Assembly (NCBI RefSeq): GCF_005116505.1 | Contig: NZ_SWBR01000005.1 | Location: 248,001 to 312,000 of the forward strand | Source of the DNA: Pedobacter polaris | GTDB taxonomy: Bacteria; Bacteroidota; Bacteroidia; Sphingobacteriales; Sphingobacteriaceae | Direction of reading: 5' to 3' | DNA length: 64,000 bases | In this document: piece by piece, positions 24,400 to 32,721 of the stretch | Numbering within the stretch: the first letter of the stretch is position 1 | How the letters are laid out: every line of letters starts with the position of its first letter | Translations under genes and position numbers: made by a program | The notes under the pieces: generated by a model | The model's database searches: none | Told to the model about the DNA's origin: nothing | The model's input: only the letters and a program-made list of their open reading frames with translations

Positions 24400-25611
24400 T
24401 TACTTCATCGAAGCCGGGGCATAAGCATATACAATTTGATAAGGTACATTTTTAAACTGTGCCGAGATTTGGCCAATCTTTAAATCTTGTTTTTGAGGGG
24501 TTGGTTCACATACTGAGTAAGATTTGCCCTGGTACACAATCACATCGCCAATTGGTTTATCGAATTGAACTGCCATTGTAATATGAGTTGGATAAAGCAT
24601 CGCTATCATTGGTAAATTATAGATTTCCTTTACTAAATAAAAGAACAACGCAGCCCTATCATCGCAATCGCTTTGATCATTTAATAAGGTTTGCTCTGGA
24701 GAAAATCGCTTTTCTTTTCCAATGAGTTTTTCATCGTCCTCATAAAGAAAGGCATACCTAGTAAATCGCATTAAATAATCAACCCCTTTTTTAACAGGCA
24801 TTTTCTTAATGTTTTCCTTCAAAATTGGGATTAAAGATTGGTATGTTTCTCGGCTCAGGGGAATGTTGAAGTAGGATTCAAAATCAACTATAGGGTAGTT
24901 TTTGAAAATGCTTGATACTTCATTATTAACCCTCACGCTAAAATGATAAGCTTTATGCTTATAATTAAATGCAATTTGTTTTTCGATATAATCTTCAGGT
25001 TTAAAATCCGGCATTTTTGTTACCTTGTAGCTAAAAGCTATTATAGCTTCTGGAATGTTTATTTTTACTGGAATATATGTTTCTTCTCTTTTGAAAAGTT
25101 TGCCATAGTCATGGTAATTTAAACACATGTATTTTTTTTCATTAATCATGAAAAATGGAATGTCAGAAATATCTTCATTATTCCTTACATAAAATATAAT
25201 CTGATTATTTCCAATTGCAACTTTTGCATCATAGCCAGATTTAGTCATTAAAAACCACTTATATAAAGTGTAGCGGTTATAATTTTCTGCCTTGGGACTA
25301 ATTTGTTGTGCTGTTTTCCTAATGAGTTGGTAATAAAGCCAGTCGTTTAGTTTGTATTTTTCTTTATACGCTAATAAATCGCTGATCATACCCTTATAGT
25401 TACTTTGATCAAGCTTATTGTAAAAGTCACGAACAGACGGTTGAGTTAGTTCAGCTGAAAAATCAATATTTAAGGTTTGATCTGCCGAGAAATTAAATGT
25501 GCCCTCATAAAAATCAAAAGCATAATTCTGGGCCTTTACCTGAATGCTAGTAAACACTCCAGTAAATGTAATTAGAAATACAAAAAATGAATATATGCTC
25601 GATGCCTTCAT
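24400..25611 (-). CDS. Secreted transglutaminase-like protein
   Basis: 403 aa with a signal peptide (cleavage after VKAQ, residue 28). A C-terminal transglutaminase-fold core is suggested by the Cys motif LNDQSDCDDRAALFFYL (about residue 317), the His motif YPTHITMAVQ and a following GKSYSVCEPTP where the acid would sit. Likely a periplasmic cysteine peptidase or scaffold; the N-terminal half has no recognised domain. It stands alone on the minus strand; the divergent operator at 25683-25727 points the other way. Confidence 0.72.
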   Translation of the reverse strand: MKASSIYSFFVFLITFTGVFTSIQVKAQNYAFDFYEGTFNFSADQTLNIDFSAELTQPSVRDFYNKLDQSNYKGMISDLLAYKEKYKLNDWLYYQLIRKTAQQISPKAENYNRYTLYKWFLMTKSGYDAKVAIGNNQIIFYVRNNEDISDIPFFMINEKKYMCLNYHDYGKLFKREETYIPVKINIPEAIIAFSYKVTKMPDFKPEDYIEKQIAFNYKHKAYHFSVRVNNEVSSIFKNYPIVDFESYFNIPLSRETYQSLIPILKENIKKMPVKKGVDYLMRFTRYAFLYEDDEKLIGKEKRFSPEQTLLNDQSDCDDRAALFFYLVKEIYNLPMIAMLYPTHITMAVQFDKPIGDVIVYQGKSYSVCEPTPQKQDLKIGQISAQFKNVPYQIVYAYAPASMK

Positions 25612-25682
25612 GGCATTAATATTTAGTTAACATTAAATGTAGATAAAATTAACAAATAAGCAATATTAAGTTTTTCATTATA

Positions 25683-25727
25683 GTAATCGATATTTAACAT
25701 CAGTTTAACATCGCCCCATTACTTTTG
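25683..25727 (+). promoter_or_regulatory. Third 11-bp NTAA operator with -7 box, no ORF downstream
   Basis: GTAAT (25683), TTAAC (25694) and TTAAC (25705) are 11 bp apart, and TACTTTTG at 25720-25727 is an exact -7 box 15 bp after the last repeat start: the same geometry as 17510-17587 and 20437-20514. The direction is plus, toward the 3' end of the olsF-like gene, where no ORF exists. Confidence 0.6.
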
Positions 25728-25732
25728 CAGTG

Positions 25733-25813
25733 TTAAATATTTGGTTAATATATAACGTTAAGTTTAGGTTAGTTAGTAAAGCAAAAAGCCACGATGGATG
25801 TCGTGGCTTTTGT
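25733..25813 (+). ncRNA. Candidate small RNA, about 80 nt
   Basis: Predicted transcript from the promoter at 25720-25727 to the hairpin terminator at 25784-25811 with a following T-rich stretch. There is no start codon with a meaningful frame. If real, it would be a small RNA under the same control as the TonB receptor and lipoprotein. Alternative: the promoter is a chance match and the hairpin only ends the olsF-like transcript. Confidence 0.3.
25784..25811. terminator. Bidirectional hairpin terminator next to olsF-like gene
   Basis: AAAAGCCACGA (25784-25794) pairs with TCGTGGCTTTT (25801-25811) around a 6-nt loop. It can end the minus-strand olsF-like transcript (T-run in its A-rich arm) and the candidate plus-strand small RNA. 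Confidence 0.85.
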
Positions 25814-25838
25814 TGTTAAACCCCTTTTAGGGAGAGGG

Positions 25839-27590
25839 TTAGAAGTTTTTACCGATTTTCTCCAACATTTCTGCCGGAATCTTGTGTGCATCAACTACTA
25901 AAAATCCATCTAAACAGTCAGAAAACTTAGGATCTATATTAAAGCAGATGATCTTTGCATTCAAATTCATGTACTGACGAAGTAGCACTGGTATTTTTAT
26001 GTGTGAGTTTTCTATATCGCCAATTAAACCATCTAAGTCTTTTAATGAATCGCTGCTCTCTACCAACAAGTCGGTGTCAATAGCAGTAAGATCTGCCTTA
26101 AACTTGTTTTTTGGTTTTACATAAGAAGCCAATTCATAATCAAAATGGTTCTTAATAATGTAATCTACAATTATTGATTTAGATAATTTCGAGAAATTAT
26201 TACTAATACTAACGGGCCCGAACATGTAACGGTATTGTGGATTATCTACTAAATATTTTAAAATTCCTTTCCACAATAAGAACAGTGGCAATGGTTTTTG
26301 TTGATATTCTTTTCTAATCCACGATCTTCCAAGTTCAATTCCTTGTCTTAATATTGGATAAAAAGGCTCTTTAATTTTAAATAATTCTGATAGGTAAAAA
26401 CCTCTACGGCCCATCGTATTTAAAATCTCATCTCCCTTCCCAATTCTATATGCCCCAACTATATTCTGTAAATCTTTATCCCAAATAAATAGGTGATTAT
26501 AGTAAATGTCGTAATTATCTAAGTCAATTTTTTTATTTGTACCCTCGCCAACTTCTCTAAAAGTAATTTCGCGTAAACGACCAATTTCTCTTAAAATATT
26601 AGGTATGCTAGCAGTAGGTACAATATATACTTCGTAGTTTTTCTCTTCCCATACTCTAAATTCCTCCAGTTTAGCAACTTCATTTACAATTAAAGTTCTA
26701 TTGGTTTCTTCTACAACAGCTTCAGGTTTCTTCTTGCGTTTAAAGAGATTTATTGGGTTAAATAGTTTTTTATCCTCCTCTAAACTTGTGCCTAGGGCAT
26801 AGGTTCTTGCTCTTAAAAAGTCAAGTAGCTTATTGGTATCTTTTTTATAAGATATATCTTCTATCTTAATTGGTTTGCCAATTCTAACCTTAATTTTTAA
26901 GCCTTGTTTGTTTAAAAACTCTGATGGTAATTTAGCGGTTCTTAATGTAGGGTGAATAAAGCTGAGTATATTAAAAAGAACACCATTATTGCCATGGAAA
27001 TAAATTGGAATTACAGGAACTTTTGAGCGTGAAATCAATTTACCGACTACAGGATGCCAAAGTCTGTCTGTTACTTCTTGTGTTTCTAAATTAAAAGTAG
27101 AAACCTCACCAGCTGGGAAAATGCCGATAGGTGTGCCACTTTGCAATAAATCGAAAGTAGCTTTTAAACCACTAATGCTTGAGGAATGTTGAACATTTTC
27201 AAAAGGATTAACAGCAACAAAGAACTCACTTAGGTTTGGTATTTTCTTTAGAATAAAATTTACCATTACTTTCGCCTCAGGTCTAACGGTGCACAAAAGT
27301 TTAACCAAGGCTAAACCCTCTACACCGCCATAAGGGTGATTGGCAATGGCGATAAAACCGCCAGTTTTTGGTATGTTTTTTAAATCATCTTCATCAAAAT
27401 CTATCGATACACCTATGGTCTCTAAAATTTTGTCAACAAATTCTAATCCGGCAAAATGTTCGTTCTTAGAAAATACTTTGTTGATGTCATTTAACTTCAT
27501 TACTTCCATTAATAAAGCTGCCAGACCTGGAACGCCTAACTTGTCTATTTTGGTCGCTTTGGCAAACTCTTGTTTAGTAATAATCTTCAT
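25839..27590 (-). CDS. olsF: Fused two-domain acyltransferase (PlsC-like plus GNAT), OlsF type
   Basis: 583 aa. The N-terminal PlsC/LPLAT-like domain has AIANHPYGGVEG (about 81-92, the H(x)nacid motif) and GIFPAGEVSTF (about 156-166, equivalent of FPEGTRS). The C-terminal half (about 300-520) is a GNAT-like acyl-ACP N-acyltransferase domain of the OlsB/hemolysin type (NIVGAYRIGKGDEI, GRRGFYLSELF, ELGRSW, GPVSIS). Fusions of this order make ornithine lipids in other bacteria; glycine lipids, known from Bacteroides, are an alternative product. Such phosphorus-free lipids are often made under phosphate limitation. A -7 box lies at 27624-27631. Confidence 0.82.
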   Translation of the reverse strand: MKIITKQEFAKATKIDKLGVPGLAALLMEVMKLNDINKVFSKNEHFAGLEFVDKILETIGVSIDFDEDDLKNIPKTGGFIAIANHPYGGVEGLALVKLLCTVRPEAKVMVNFILKKIPNLSEFFVAVNPFENVQHSSSISGLKATFDLLQSGTPIGIFPAGEVSTFNLETQEVTDRLWHPVVGKLISRSKVPVIPIYFHGNNGVLFNILSFIHPTLRTAKLPSEFLNKQGLKIKVRIGKPIKIEDISYKKDTNKLLDFLRARTYALGTSLEEDKKLFNPINLFKRKKKPEAVVEETNRTLIVNEVAKLEEFRVWEEKNYEVYIVPTASIPNILREIGRLREITFREVGEGTNKKIDLDNYDIYYNHLFIWDKDLQNIVGAYRIGKGDEILNTMGRRGFYLSELFKIKEPFYPILRQGIELGRSWIRKEYQQKPLPLFLLWKGILKYLVDNPQYRYMFGPVSISNNFSKLSKSIIVDYIIKNHFDYELASYVKPKNKFKADLTAIDTDLLVESSDSLKDLDGLIGDIENSHIKIPVLLRQYMNLNAKIICFNIDPKFSDCLDGFLVVDAHKIPAEMLEKIGKNF

Positions 27591-27623
27591 CTAAAAGGAG
27601 GAATTAATTTTGTAAAGCAATAT

Positions 27624-27631
27624 CAAAAATA
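27624..27631 (-). promoter_or_regulatory. -7 box for olsF-like gene
   Basis: Minus-strand TATTTTTG matches TAnnTTTG, 33 bp before the ATG. No 11-bp NTAA array at the 15/26/37 spacing is seen here, so the gene is not obviously in the same regulon as its neighbours. Confidence 0.5.
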
Positions 27632-27743
27632 AGATTTATATTTAGAGTACCTATGCTATCAGTGAAAACATCTTAATTTTTCCTTAACTTTTTACATCGT
27701 TAACACAAATCAAGATGACTTTATTACCTATGAAAAACAATTT

Positions 27744-28670
27744 ATGCTAATGAAAAATTGGTTAAATAACTACTTTGGCTTTACGAAGCGAGAGTATAAC
27801 GGATTATTAGCTCTAATGGCTATATTATTGCTAATAAGTGTGTTGCCATATGTTTATGGCCAATACTTTGTGAAACCCAACTTTGTGTCGCTTGAAGAGC
27901 AGGCTGCCTTAAAGCAACTGGTTTTGGTTAATCAACAGCAGCCAAACTATTATCATCAAGTACGTAGTGAAATAGAAGGAGAAGATAGCGAAGTTAAATC
28001 AACAACATCCTTATTTAAATTCGACCCAAATAAAATTAATGCCGAAGGTTGGCAAAAACTTGGCCTTTCTGTAAAGCAAGCTCAATCTATACTTAATTAT
28101 AGAAACAAAGGTGGTAAGTTCTATAAGGCAGAAGATTTACAGAAAATGTATACCATTACACCTTCAAAATATGAAGCTTTACTGCCTTATATCGAAATTG
28201 ATAATGCTGGTTTTGCTAATAAATTTGAGAAGAAAACTTACCCAGAAAAAGCACCCTATGCTAAAAAGGAATTAGCAGTTATAGAAATTAATAGGGCTGA
28301 TACCCTGCAGCTTGATGAAATAAAAGGAGTAGGAGCGGCATTTGCCAGAAGAATTGTAAAGTATAGAGATAAGCTGGGAGGCTTTTATAAAAAAGAACAG
28401 CTTATGGAAGTGTATGGATTAGATAGTATAAAGTTTGCTGAAATAAAAGGTCAAGTTAAAATCGATGAGTCGAACATTAAGAAAATCAATATCAATACTG
28501 CAGAATTTGATGATTTGAAAAACCATCCTTATTTAAAGTATAAACAGATAAATGCAATTGTTCAATATAGAAAACAGCATGGAAAATTTAATAGCATTGA
28601 TGATTTAAAGAAAGTAGTTATCTTAACACCACAAATTATTCAAAATTTAGCACCTTATCTCAAATTTTAA
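27744..28670 (+). CDS. ComEA-like helix-hairpin-helix protein with membrane anchor
   Basis: 308 aa; the start may be ATG 27744 or the ATG two codons on (27750). One N-terminal membrane helix (GLLALMAILLLISVLPYVYG), then three HhH-type repeats: LGLSVKQAQSILNYR-KGGKFYKAEDLQKMY, LDEIKGVGAAFARRIVKYR and a last KYKQINAIVQYRKQHGKFNSIDDLKK. ComEA-type proteins bind DNA in uptake; here the triple repeat and missing signal cleavage point to a membrane-bound, perhaps periplasmic, DNA-binding protein. Its stop codon touches the apt ATG. Confidence 0.82.
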   Translation: MLMKNWLNNYFGFTKREYNGLLALMAILLLISVLPYVYGQYFVKPNFVSLEEQAALKQLVLVNQQQPNYYHQVRSEIEGEDSEVKSTTSLFKFDPNKINAEGWQKLGLSVKQAQSILNYRNKGGKFYKAEDLQKMYTITPSKYEALLPYIEIDNAGFANKFEKKTYPEKAPYAKKELAVIEINRADTLQLDEIKGVGAAFARRIVKYRDKLGGFYKKEQLMEVYGLDSIKFAEIKGQVKIDESNIKKININTAEFDDLKNHPYLKYKQINAIVQYRKQHGKFNSIDDLKKVVILTPQIIQNLAPYLKF

Positions 28671-29198
28671 ATGCTCGAAACCAGAATTAAACAAACTTTA
28701 CGTGATGTAGCAGATTTCCCAAAACCAGGAATTGTTTTTAAAGACATTACACCAGTGCTCAAAGACCCCGCATTATGTATCGAAATTACCGAAGCATTAG
28801 CTGCGCAATTAAAAGATATTAAAATTGATGTGGTTGCAGGAATTGAAAGTCGTGGTTTTTTATTTGGTCTGGCATTGGCCCAAGCTTTAAAAGTCCCATT
28901 TGTACCCATTCGTAAAATTGGTAAACTACCTTATAAAACTATTCAACAAACATACGATTTAGAGTACGGCAGTGCTACCTTAGAGGTTCATGAAGATGCT
29001 TTTAAAGCTGGAGAAAATGTACTAATCCACGATGATTTATTGGCAACAGGCGGTACAGTTGTAGCGGCTTCTAAATTGGTAAATCAACTGCAAGCAAATG
29101 TAGCTGCATATTCATTTTTAATTAGTCTCGACTTTTTAAATGGCAAACAACGGTTGGATTTGTTTAGCCCAAATACTTTTTCTCTAGTATCATATTAG
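28671..29198 (+). CDS. apt: Adenine phosphoribosyltransferase
   Basis: Purine salvage, adenine plus PRPP to AMP; 175 aa. Has FPKPGIVFKDITPVL, AGIESRGFLFG, the substrate loop VPIRKIGKLPYKT and the PRPP motif VLIHDDLLATGGT. ATG follows the HhH gene stop with no gap, so the two are co-transcribed. Confidence 0.97.
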   Translation: MLETRIKQTLRDVADFPKPGIVFKDITPVLKDPALCIEITEALAAQLKDIKIDVVAGIESRGFLFGLALAQALKVPFVPIRKIGKLPYKTIQQTYDLEYGSATLEVHEDAFKAGENVLIHDDLLATGGTVVAASKLVNQLQANVAAYSFLISLDFLNGKQRLDLFSPNTFSLVSY

Positions 29199-29461
29199 TT
29201 TTTTGGATGAATCCTATATTCCTCCTTAATTCTAGTCTTACTGTACGCTTTCCATATTCACTTAAAAATAAATTTGGTAAAGAATTTTACAAAATATTTT
29301 AATTTTTTTTCAGAATTATTTTTTCTAAATTTCCTTACGCTGTAATAAATAAGTAAAACAATTGAACCGAATACCAAAACATTCTACTTTTTAGCCAATA
29401 AAATTACTTTGATGGTATGATATAATTTGCTTATCATTGTTTTAAACCAAATATAAATCTT

Positions 29462-29521
29462 AAGAAACTGTTTAAATCCGAATGCTGTAAGAAGCGTTGT
29501 GTTTAAGCAGTTTCTTTTTTT
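29462..29521 (+). terminator. Long hairpin with T-run just before the acyl-CoA dehydrogenase start
   Basis: AAGAAACTGTTTAAA (29462-29476) pairs with TTTAAGCAGTTTCTT (29502-29516; one G-T pair) around a 25-nt loop and is followed by T7. It ends 12 bp before the next ATG, so it may be an attenuator in that leader or the end of a short upstream RNA. The rest of the 335-bp gap (29199-29461) is AT-rich with no ORF and no exact promoter box. Confidence 0.55.
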
Positions 29522-29533
29522 AAACCCTACCAT

Positions 29534-30685
29534 ATGAACACTGGCTTTAGCTTAGAAGTAGAAGAAAATCAAGAAATTATTAAACAAATGGTCAGCGATT
29601 TTGCTGAAAAACACATCCGTCCAAACGTAATGGAATGGGATGAAGTACAGCATTTTCCTGTCGAAATTTTTAAACAATTAGGAGACCTAGGATTAATGGG
29701 CGTATTAGTACCAGAAATTTATGGTGGTTCTGGCTTTGGGTACCAAGAATATGTAGATGTTATTGTAGAAGTATCTAAAGTTTGTGGCTCCATTGGGTTG
29801 TCTTTAGCAGCACATAACTCACTTTGTACAGGTCATATTTTAGCCTTTGGAAGTGAGGAACAAAAAATGAGATGGTTGCCAAAATTAGCAACTGCAGAAT
29901 GGATTGGCGCTTGGGGTTTAACGGAGGCTAATACCGGATCTGATGCTTTACGTATGCGTACTACTGCAGTATTAGATGGCGATGAATATGTAATTAACGG
30001 GGCCAAAAATTGGATTACACACGGCAAGTCTGGAGATGTTGCCGTAGTTATGGTTCGTACTGGGGAAGCAGGAAGTTCAAAAGGAATTTCTGCCATTGTG
30101 GTAGAGCGAGGAACACCAGGTTTTTCTGCAGGTAAGAAAGAAAATAAGCTCGGTATGAGAGCATCAGAAACTACAGAAATGATTTTTGATAATTGCCGCG
30201 TTCCCAAAGAAAACCTTTTAGGTAATGTTGGCGATGGTTTTAAACAGGCAATGAAAGTATTAGATGGTGGCCGTATTTCTATTGCGGCATTGTCATTAGG
30301 TATTGCAAAAGGAGCTTATTTGGCTGCGGTTGCCTATGCAAAAGAACGTCATCAATTTGGAGTGCCAATTGCTAGTTTCCAAGGCATAAGCTTTAAACTT
30401 GCCGACATGGCAACTGAAATTGAAGCAGCAGAATTGCTGATTCGCCAGGCTGCAGATTTAAAAAACAGACACCTGCCAATGACTAAAGAATCGGCAATGG
30501 CAAAATATTATGCCTCAGAAGTGGCTGTGAGATGTGCAACTGAAGCTGTTCAAATATTTGGTGGCTATGGGTATACGAAAGATTTTCCTGTAGAGAAATT
30601 CTATCGTGATAGTAAATTGTGTACAATAGGAGAGGGAACCTCAGAAATTCAAAAAATAGTTATTGCAAGAGAAATTTTGAAGTAA
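29534..30685 (+). CDS. Acyl-CoA dehydrogenase
   Basis: FAD enzyme of fatty acid or branched-chain acid breakdown; 383 aa, typical length. Visible are WGLTEANTGSDA (flavin-binding signature 1), KNWITHG, RHQFGVPIASFQGI, QIFGGYGYTKDFPVEKFYRD and the C-terminal catalytic region IGEGTSEIQKIVIAREILK with the active-site Glu in GEGTSE. Chain-length specificity cannot be set, but it is closest to the short-chain type. Monocistronic with a hairpin before and a terminator after. Confidence 0.95.
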   Translation: MNTGFSLEVEENQEIIKQMVSDFAEKHIRPNVMEWDEVQHFPVEIFKQLGDLGLMGVLVPEIYGGSGFGYQEYVDVIVEVSKVCGSIGLSLAAHNSLCTGHILAFGSEEQKMRWLPKLATAEWIGAWGLTEANTGSDALRMRTTAVLDGDEYVINGAKNWITHGKSGDVAVVMVRTGEAGSSKGISAIVVERGTPGFSAGKKENKLGMRASETTEMIFDNCRVPKENLLGNVGDGFKQAMKVLDGGRISIAALSLGIAKGAYLAAVAYAKERHQFGVPIASFQGISFKLADMATEIEAAELLIRQAADLKNRHLPMTKESAMAKYYASEVAVRCATEAVQIFGGYGYTKDFPVEKFYRDSKLCTIGEGTSEIQKIVIAREILK

Positions 30686-30713
30686 ACTAACTTGCAATCT
30701 CAGTGAAATACTT

Positions 30714-30744
30714 AAGCTGTAGCCGGAAAGCTACAGCTTTTTTT
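30714..30744 (+). terminator. Intrinsic terminator after acyl-CoA dehydrogenase
   Basis: AAGCTGTAGC (30714-30723) and GCTACAGCTT (30730-30739) with a 6-nt loop and T-run to about 30744. Confidence 0.88.
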
Positions 30745-30818
30745 ATAATTATAGAGATCGGTTAAACACCTATAATATTCTATGGTCTTCGGAGATCTAT
30801 AACTTTCGAAAAACAAGA

Positions 30819-31205
30819 TTAAGGTTGCGGTTCCCGCATAGTAACAATGCTATCTACAACATACACGCTAAAGCCCCTCCAAGGCAAAGAGCCTTTGTAT
30901 TCTTTATAATGTAACTCAAACATTTTGCCACTATTTAACATCATCTTTTTAGCCACTTCTTCATCTGCTACAGAGAATTCAAATTCATTTGATTGTACTG
31001 AACCAACTTGTTTAGATCTTATTCCAGTTTGAATGATTTTCCCTTCATAAGTTTTAAAAATATATCCTTTTTTTACGATATAGTTTAGCTGTCCAGCTTT
31101 TACTCCCTCACCAAAAACGAAGTAGTAACGATAATAGATAATAAATCCTAAAATTATAATAATAATAAGTGCAGCAATTGCAGTAATTTTCTTTCCAGTT
31201 GTCAT
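30819..31205 (-). CDS. Small membrane-anchored protein of unknown function
   Basis: 128 aa. One N-terminal membrane helix (ITAIAALIIIIILGFIIYY), then a soluble domain with FGEGVKAGQLNYIVKKGYIFKTYEGKIIQTG and a C-terminal beta segment. The pattern GxRAGxL...KKG-IFKTYEG recurs in short proteins of Bacteroidota that are sometimes misnamed 6-phosphogluconate dehydrogenase; no dehydrogenase motif is present. Function unknown. Convergent with the acyl-CoA dehydrogenase gene. Confidence 0.75.
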   Translation of the reverse strand: MTTGKKITAIAALIIIIILGFIIYYRYYFVFGEGVKAGQLNYIVKKGYIFKTYEGKIIQTGIRSKQVGSVQSNEFEFSVADEEVAKKMMLNSGKMFELHYKEYKGSLPWRGFSVYVVDSIVTMREPQP

Positions 31206-31435
31206 GATATGTTTTTAAGGTATTTAAATGTAGGAAAGTAAATTCATTTCCAGGAAATAAAACCAGTTTATTGCTCAACTAGTTTTAAAAATCAATTGTA
31301 ATCATTGAATAACAATATTTTGATCCTTGGGAAAATAGCTGTACAAAATTTAATAAGTACTAAGCATGTGTAGCCACGTAGATTTTGGCAAGGTTTATTT
31401 TTTTATAAAAACTTTCTCGTTCTCAATATTTTACT

Positions 31436-31443
31436 TACATTTG
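31436..31443 (+). promoter_or_regulatory. -7 promoter box for rpsU
   Basis: TACATTTG fits TAnnTTTG and is followed by GCAACCCC. It gives a leader of about 48 nt that carries the strong Shine-Dalgarno at 31476-31485. The 291-bp gap before rpsU shows nothing else that can be supported. Confidence 0.6.
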
Positions 31444-31475
31444 CAACCCCAATAACAGGGAACATTAAAAACATC

Positions 31476-31485
31476 GAGAGGAGGT
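31476..31485 (+). promoter_or_regulatory. Strong Shine-Dalgarno of rpsU (unusual for this phylum)
   Basis: GAGAGGAGGT is a near-perfect match to the anti-Shine-Dalgarno, 12 nt before the ATG. Most genes here have none. In Bacteroidota ribosomes the anti-SD is held by a pocket that includes bS21, and rpsU is a known exception whose SD allows autoregulation by free bS21 level. Confidence 0.8.
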
Positions 31486-31496
31486 ATTTCTACGTT

Positions 31497-31691
31497 ATGA
31501 TTATCATTAATATTAAAGACGGCGAATCATTAGATAAAGCGCTTAAACGTTTCAAGAAAAAGTTTGAAAAAACTGGTGTATTGAGAGAGTTACGTAGCCG
31601 TCAAGCATACGAGAAAAAATCTGTTGCTCGTCGTACAGAAATTAAACACGCTGTTTACATTCAGAACATGAATCAAGAAGGTACTTTATAG
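31497..31691 (+). CDS. rpsU: 30S ribosomal protein bS21
   Basis: 64 aa, very basic. Has IIINIKDGESLDKALKRFKKKFEKTGVLRELRSRQ-type bS21 core (split by usual segments) and KKSVARRTEIKHA. Preceded by a strong SD and followed by an intrinsic terminator, so it is its own transcript, located before xerC-hpf as is common in the phylum. Confidence 0.97.
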   Translation: MIIINIKDGESLDKALKRFKKKFEKTGVLRELRSRQAYEKKSVARRTEIKHAVYIQNMNQEGTL

Positions 31692-31713
31692 TCCTAATTG
31701 TTTAGATAGATAA

Positions 31714-31747
31714 AAACGTCCCGATTTGTTTCGGGACGTTTTTTTTT
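31714..31747 (+). terminator. Intrinsic terminator after rpsU
   Basis: AAACGTCCCGA (31714-31724) pairs with TCGGGACGTTT (31731-31741), then T-run to 31747. Confidence 0.9.
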
Positions 31748-31811
31748 GAAAAAAATAATTTACAGAGGCTATTTTTTGTATATTCACAAACATGAACAAG
31801 AAATAAGGCCT

Positions 31812-32708
31812 ATGCTTATTAATAGTTTCTTAATTTATTTGCAACACGAGAAACGTTATTCTCCACACACCGTAAAATCTTATCAAACAGATTTGCTCCA
31901 GTTTGAAACTTTTTTGCATAACGATTTCGAAATCATTCCTGTTAATGCTAAAGCTACACATATAAGAAGTTTTATCGTTTCTTTAATGGATCTCAATATC
32001 TCTGAAAATGCTATAGGTCGAAAAATTTCTACTTTGCGGAGTTTCTATAAATATTTACTTAGAGAAAATGAACTGAAAGTAAATCCTATGACGCTAATTA
32101 AAGCACCTAAAGTACCTAAGCGTTTGCCGGTGTTTATAGAAGAAACTAAGATGGATTTTTTGTTAGATGGAGAAATTGAAGGGAAAAGAGTTTTTGATGA
32201 AACTTTCCCGAGCCAAAGAGATAAAGTAGTTTTAGAATTGCTTTTTGGTACAGGTATTCGTTTAGCAGAATTGTTACTGTTAAAAGAATCGGATATTAAT
32301 TTTTATGAAGGCACTATTAAAGTGTTGGGTAAGAGAAATAAAGAACGCATTATCCCGTTGCATGGCCAGCTCATCGATCAATTAAAAACATACATTGATT
32401 TAAAATTAAATCAAAATTTTCATAACAAAATCACTACCTTAATCGTTACCAATACAGGTGCATCATCCTATCCAAAATTAATCTACAGGATAGTAAAAAG
32501 TTATTTGACATTAATATCAACCCAAGATAAAAGAAGTCCGCATGTTTTGCGGCATTCGTTTGCAAGTAGCCTGCTTAATAAAGGAGCAGACTTAAATGCA
32601 ATTAAGGATTTACTGGGGCATGCAAGCTTAGCGGCAACGCAAGTATATACGCATAACTCAGTAGAGCGTCTAAAATCTATATATAAACAAGCCCATCCAA
32701 AGGCATAA
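31812..32708 (+). CDS. xerC: Tyrosine recombinase XerC-type
   Basis: Chromosome dimer resolution recombinase; 298 aa from ATG 31812. An in-frame TTG at 31746 lies inside the T-run of the rpsU terminator and is rejected. N-terminal SAM-like domain (FLIYLQHEKRYSPHTVKSYQTDL), then the catalytic set: Arg in GTGIRLAEL, Lys in LGKRNKERIIPL, HVLRHSFAS (His-x-x-Arg), LLGHASLAATQVYTH with the final His and the nucleophile Tyr. Length and position near hpf fit a housekeeping XerC rather than a mobile integrase. Confidence 0.93.
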   Translation: MLINSFLIYLQHEKRYSPHTVKSYQTDLLQFETFLHNDFEIIPVNAKATHIRSFIVSLMDLNISENAIGRKISTLRSFYKYLLRENELKVNPMTLIKAPKVPKRLPVFIEETKMDFLLDGEIEGKRVFDETFPSQRDKVVLELLFGTGIRLAELLLLKESDINFYEGTIKVLGKRNKERIIPLHGQLIDQLKTYIDLKLNQNFHNKITTLIVTNTGASSYPKLIYRIVKSYLTLISTQDKRSPHVLRHSFASSLLNKGADLNAIKDLLGHASLAATQVYTHNSVERLKSIYKQAHPKA

Positions 32709-32710
32709 AA

Positions 32711-32717
32711 AAGGAGG
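32711..32717 (+). promoter_or_regulatory. Strong Shine-Dalgarno of hpf
   Basis: AAGGAGG ends 4 nt before the ATG of the hibernation factor. Together with rpsU, this is one of the few strong SD sites in the window, and both genes act on the small subunit. Confidence 0.65.
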
Positions 32718-32721
32718 AAAA

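Noticed and set aside
27591-27603. AGGAGG word before the olsF-like gene
   Set aside because: It is on the plus strand; on the coding strand it reads CCTCCT, so it is not a ribosome binding site for that gene.
31746-32708. XerC-type gene as a mobile-element integrase
   Set aside because: It sits in conserved housekeeping order between rpsU and hpf, with no attachment sites or phage genes near the tRNA cluster.
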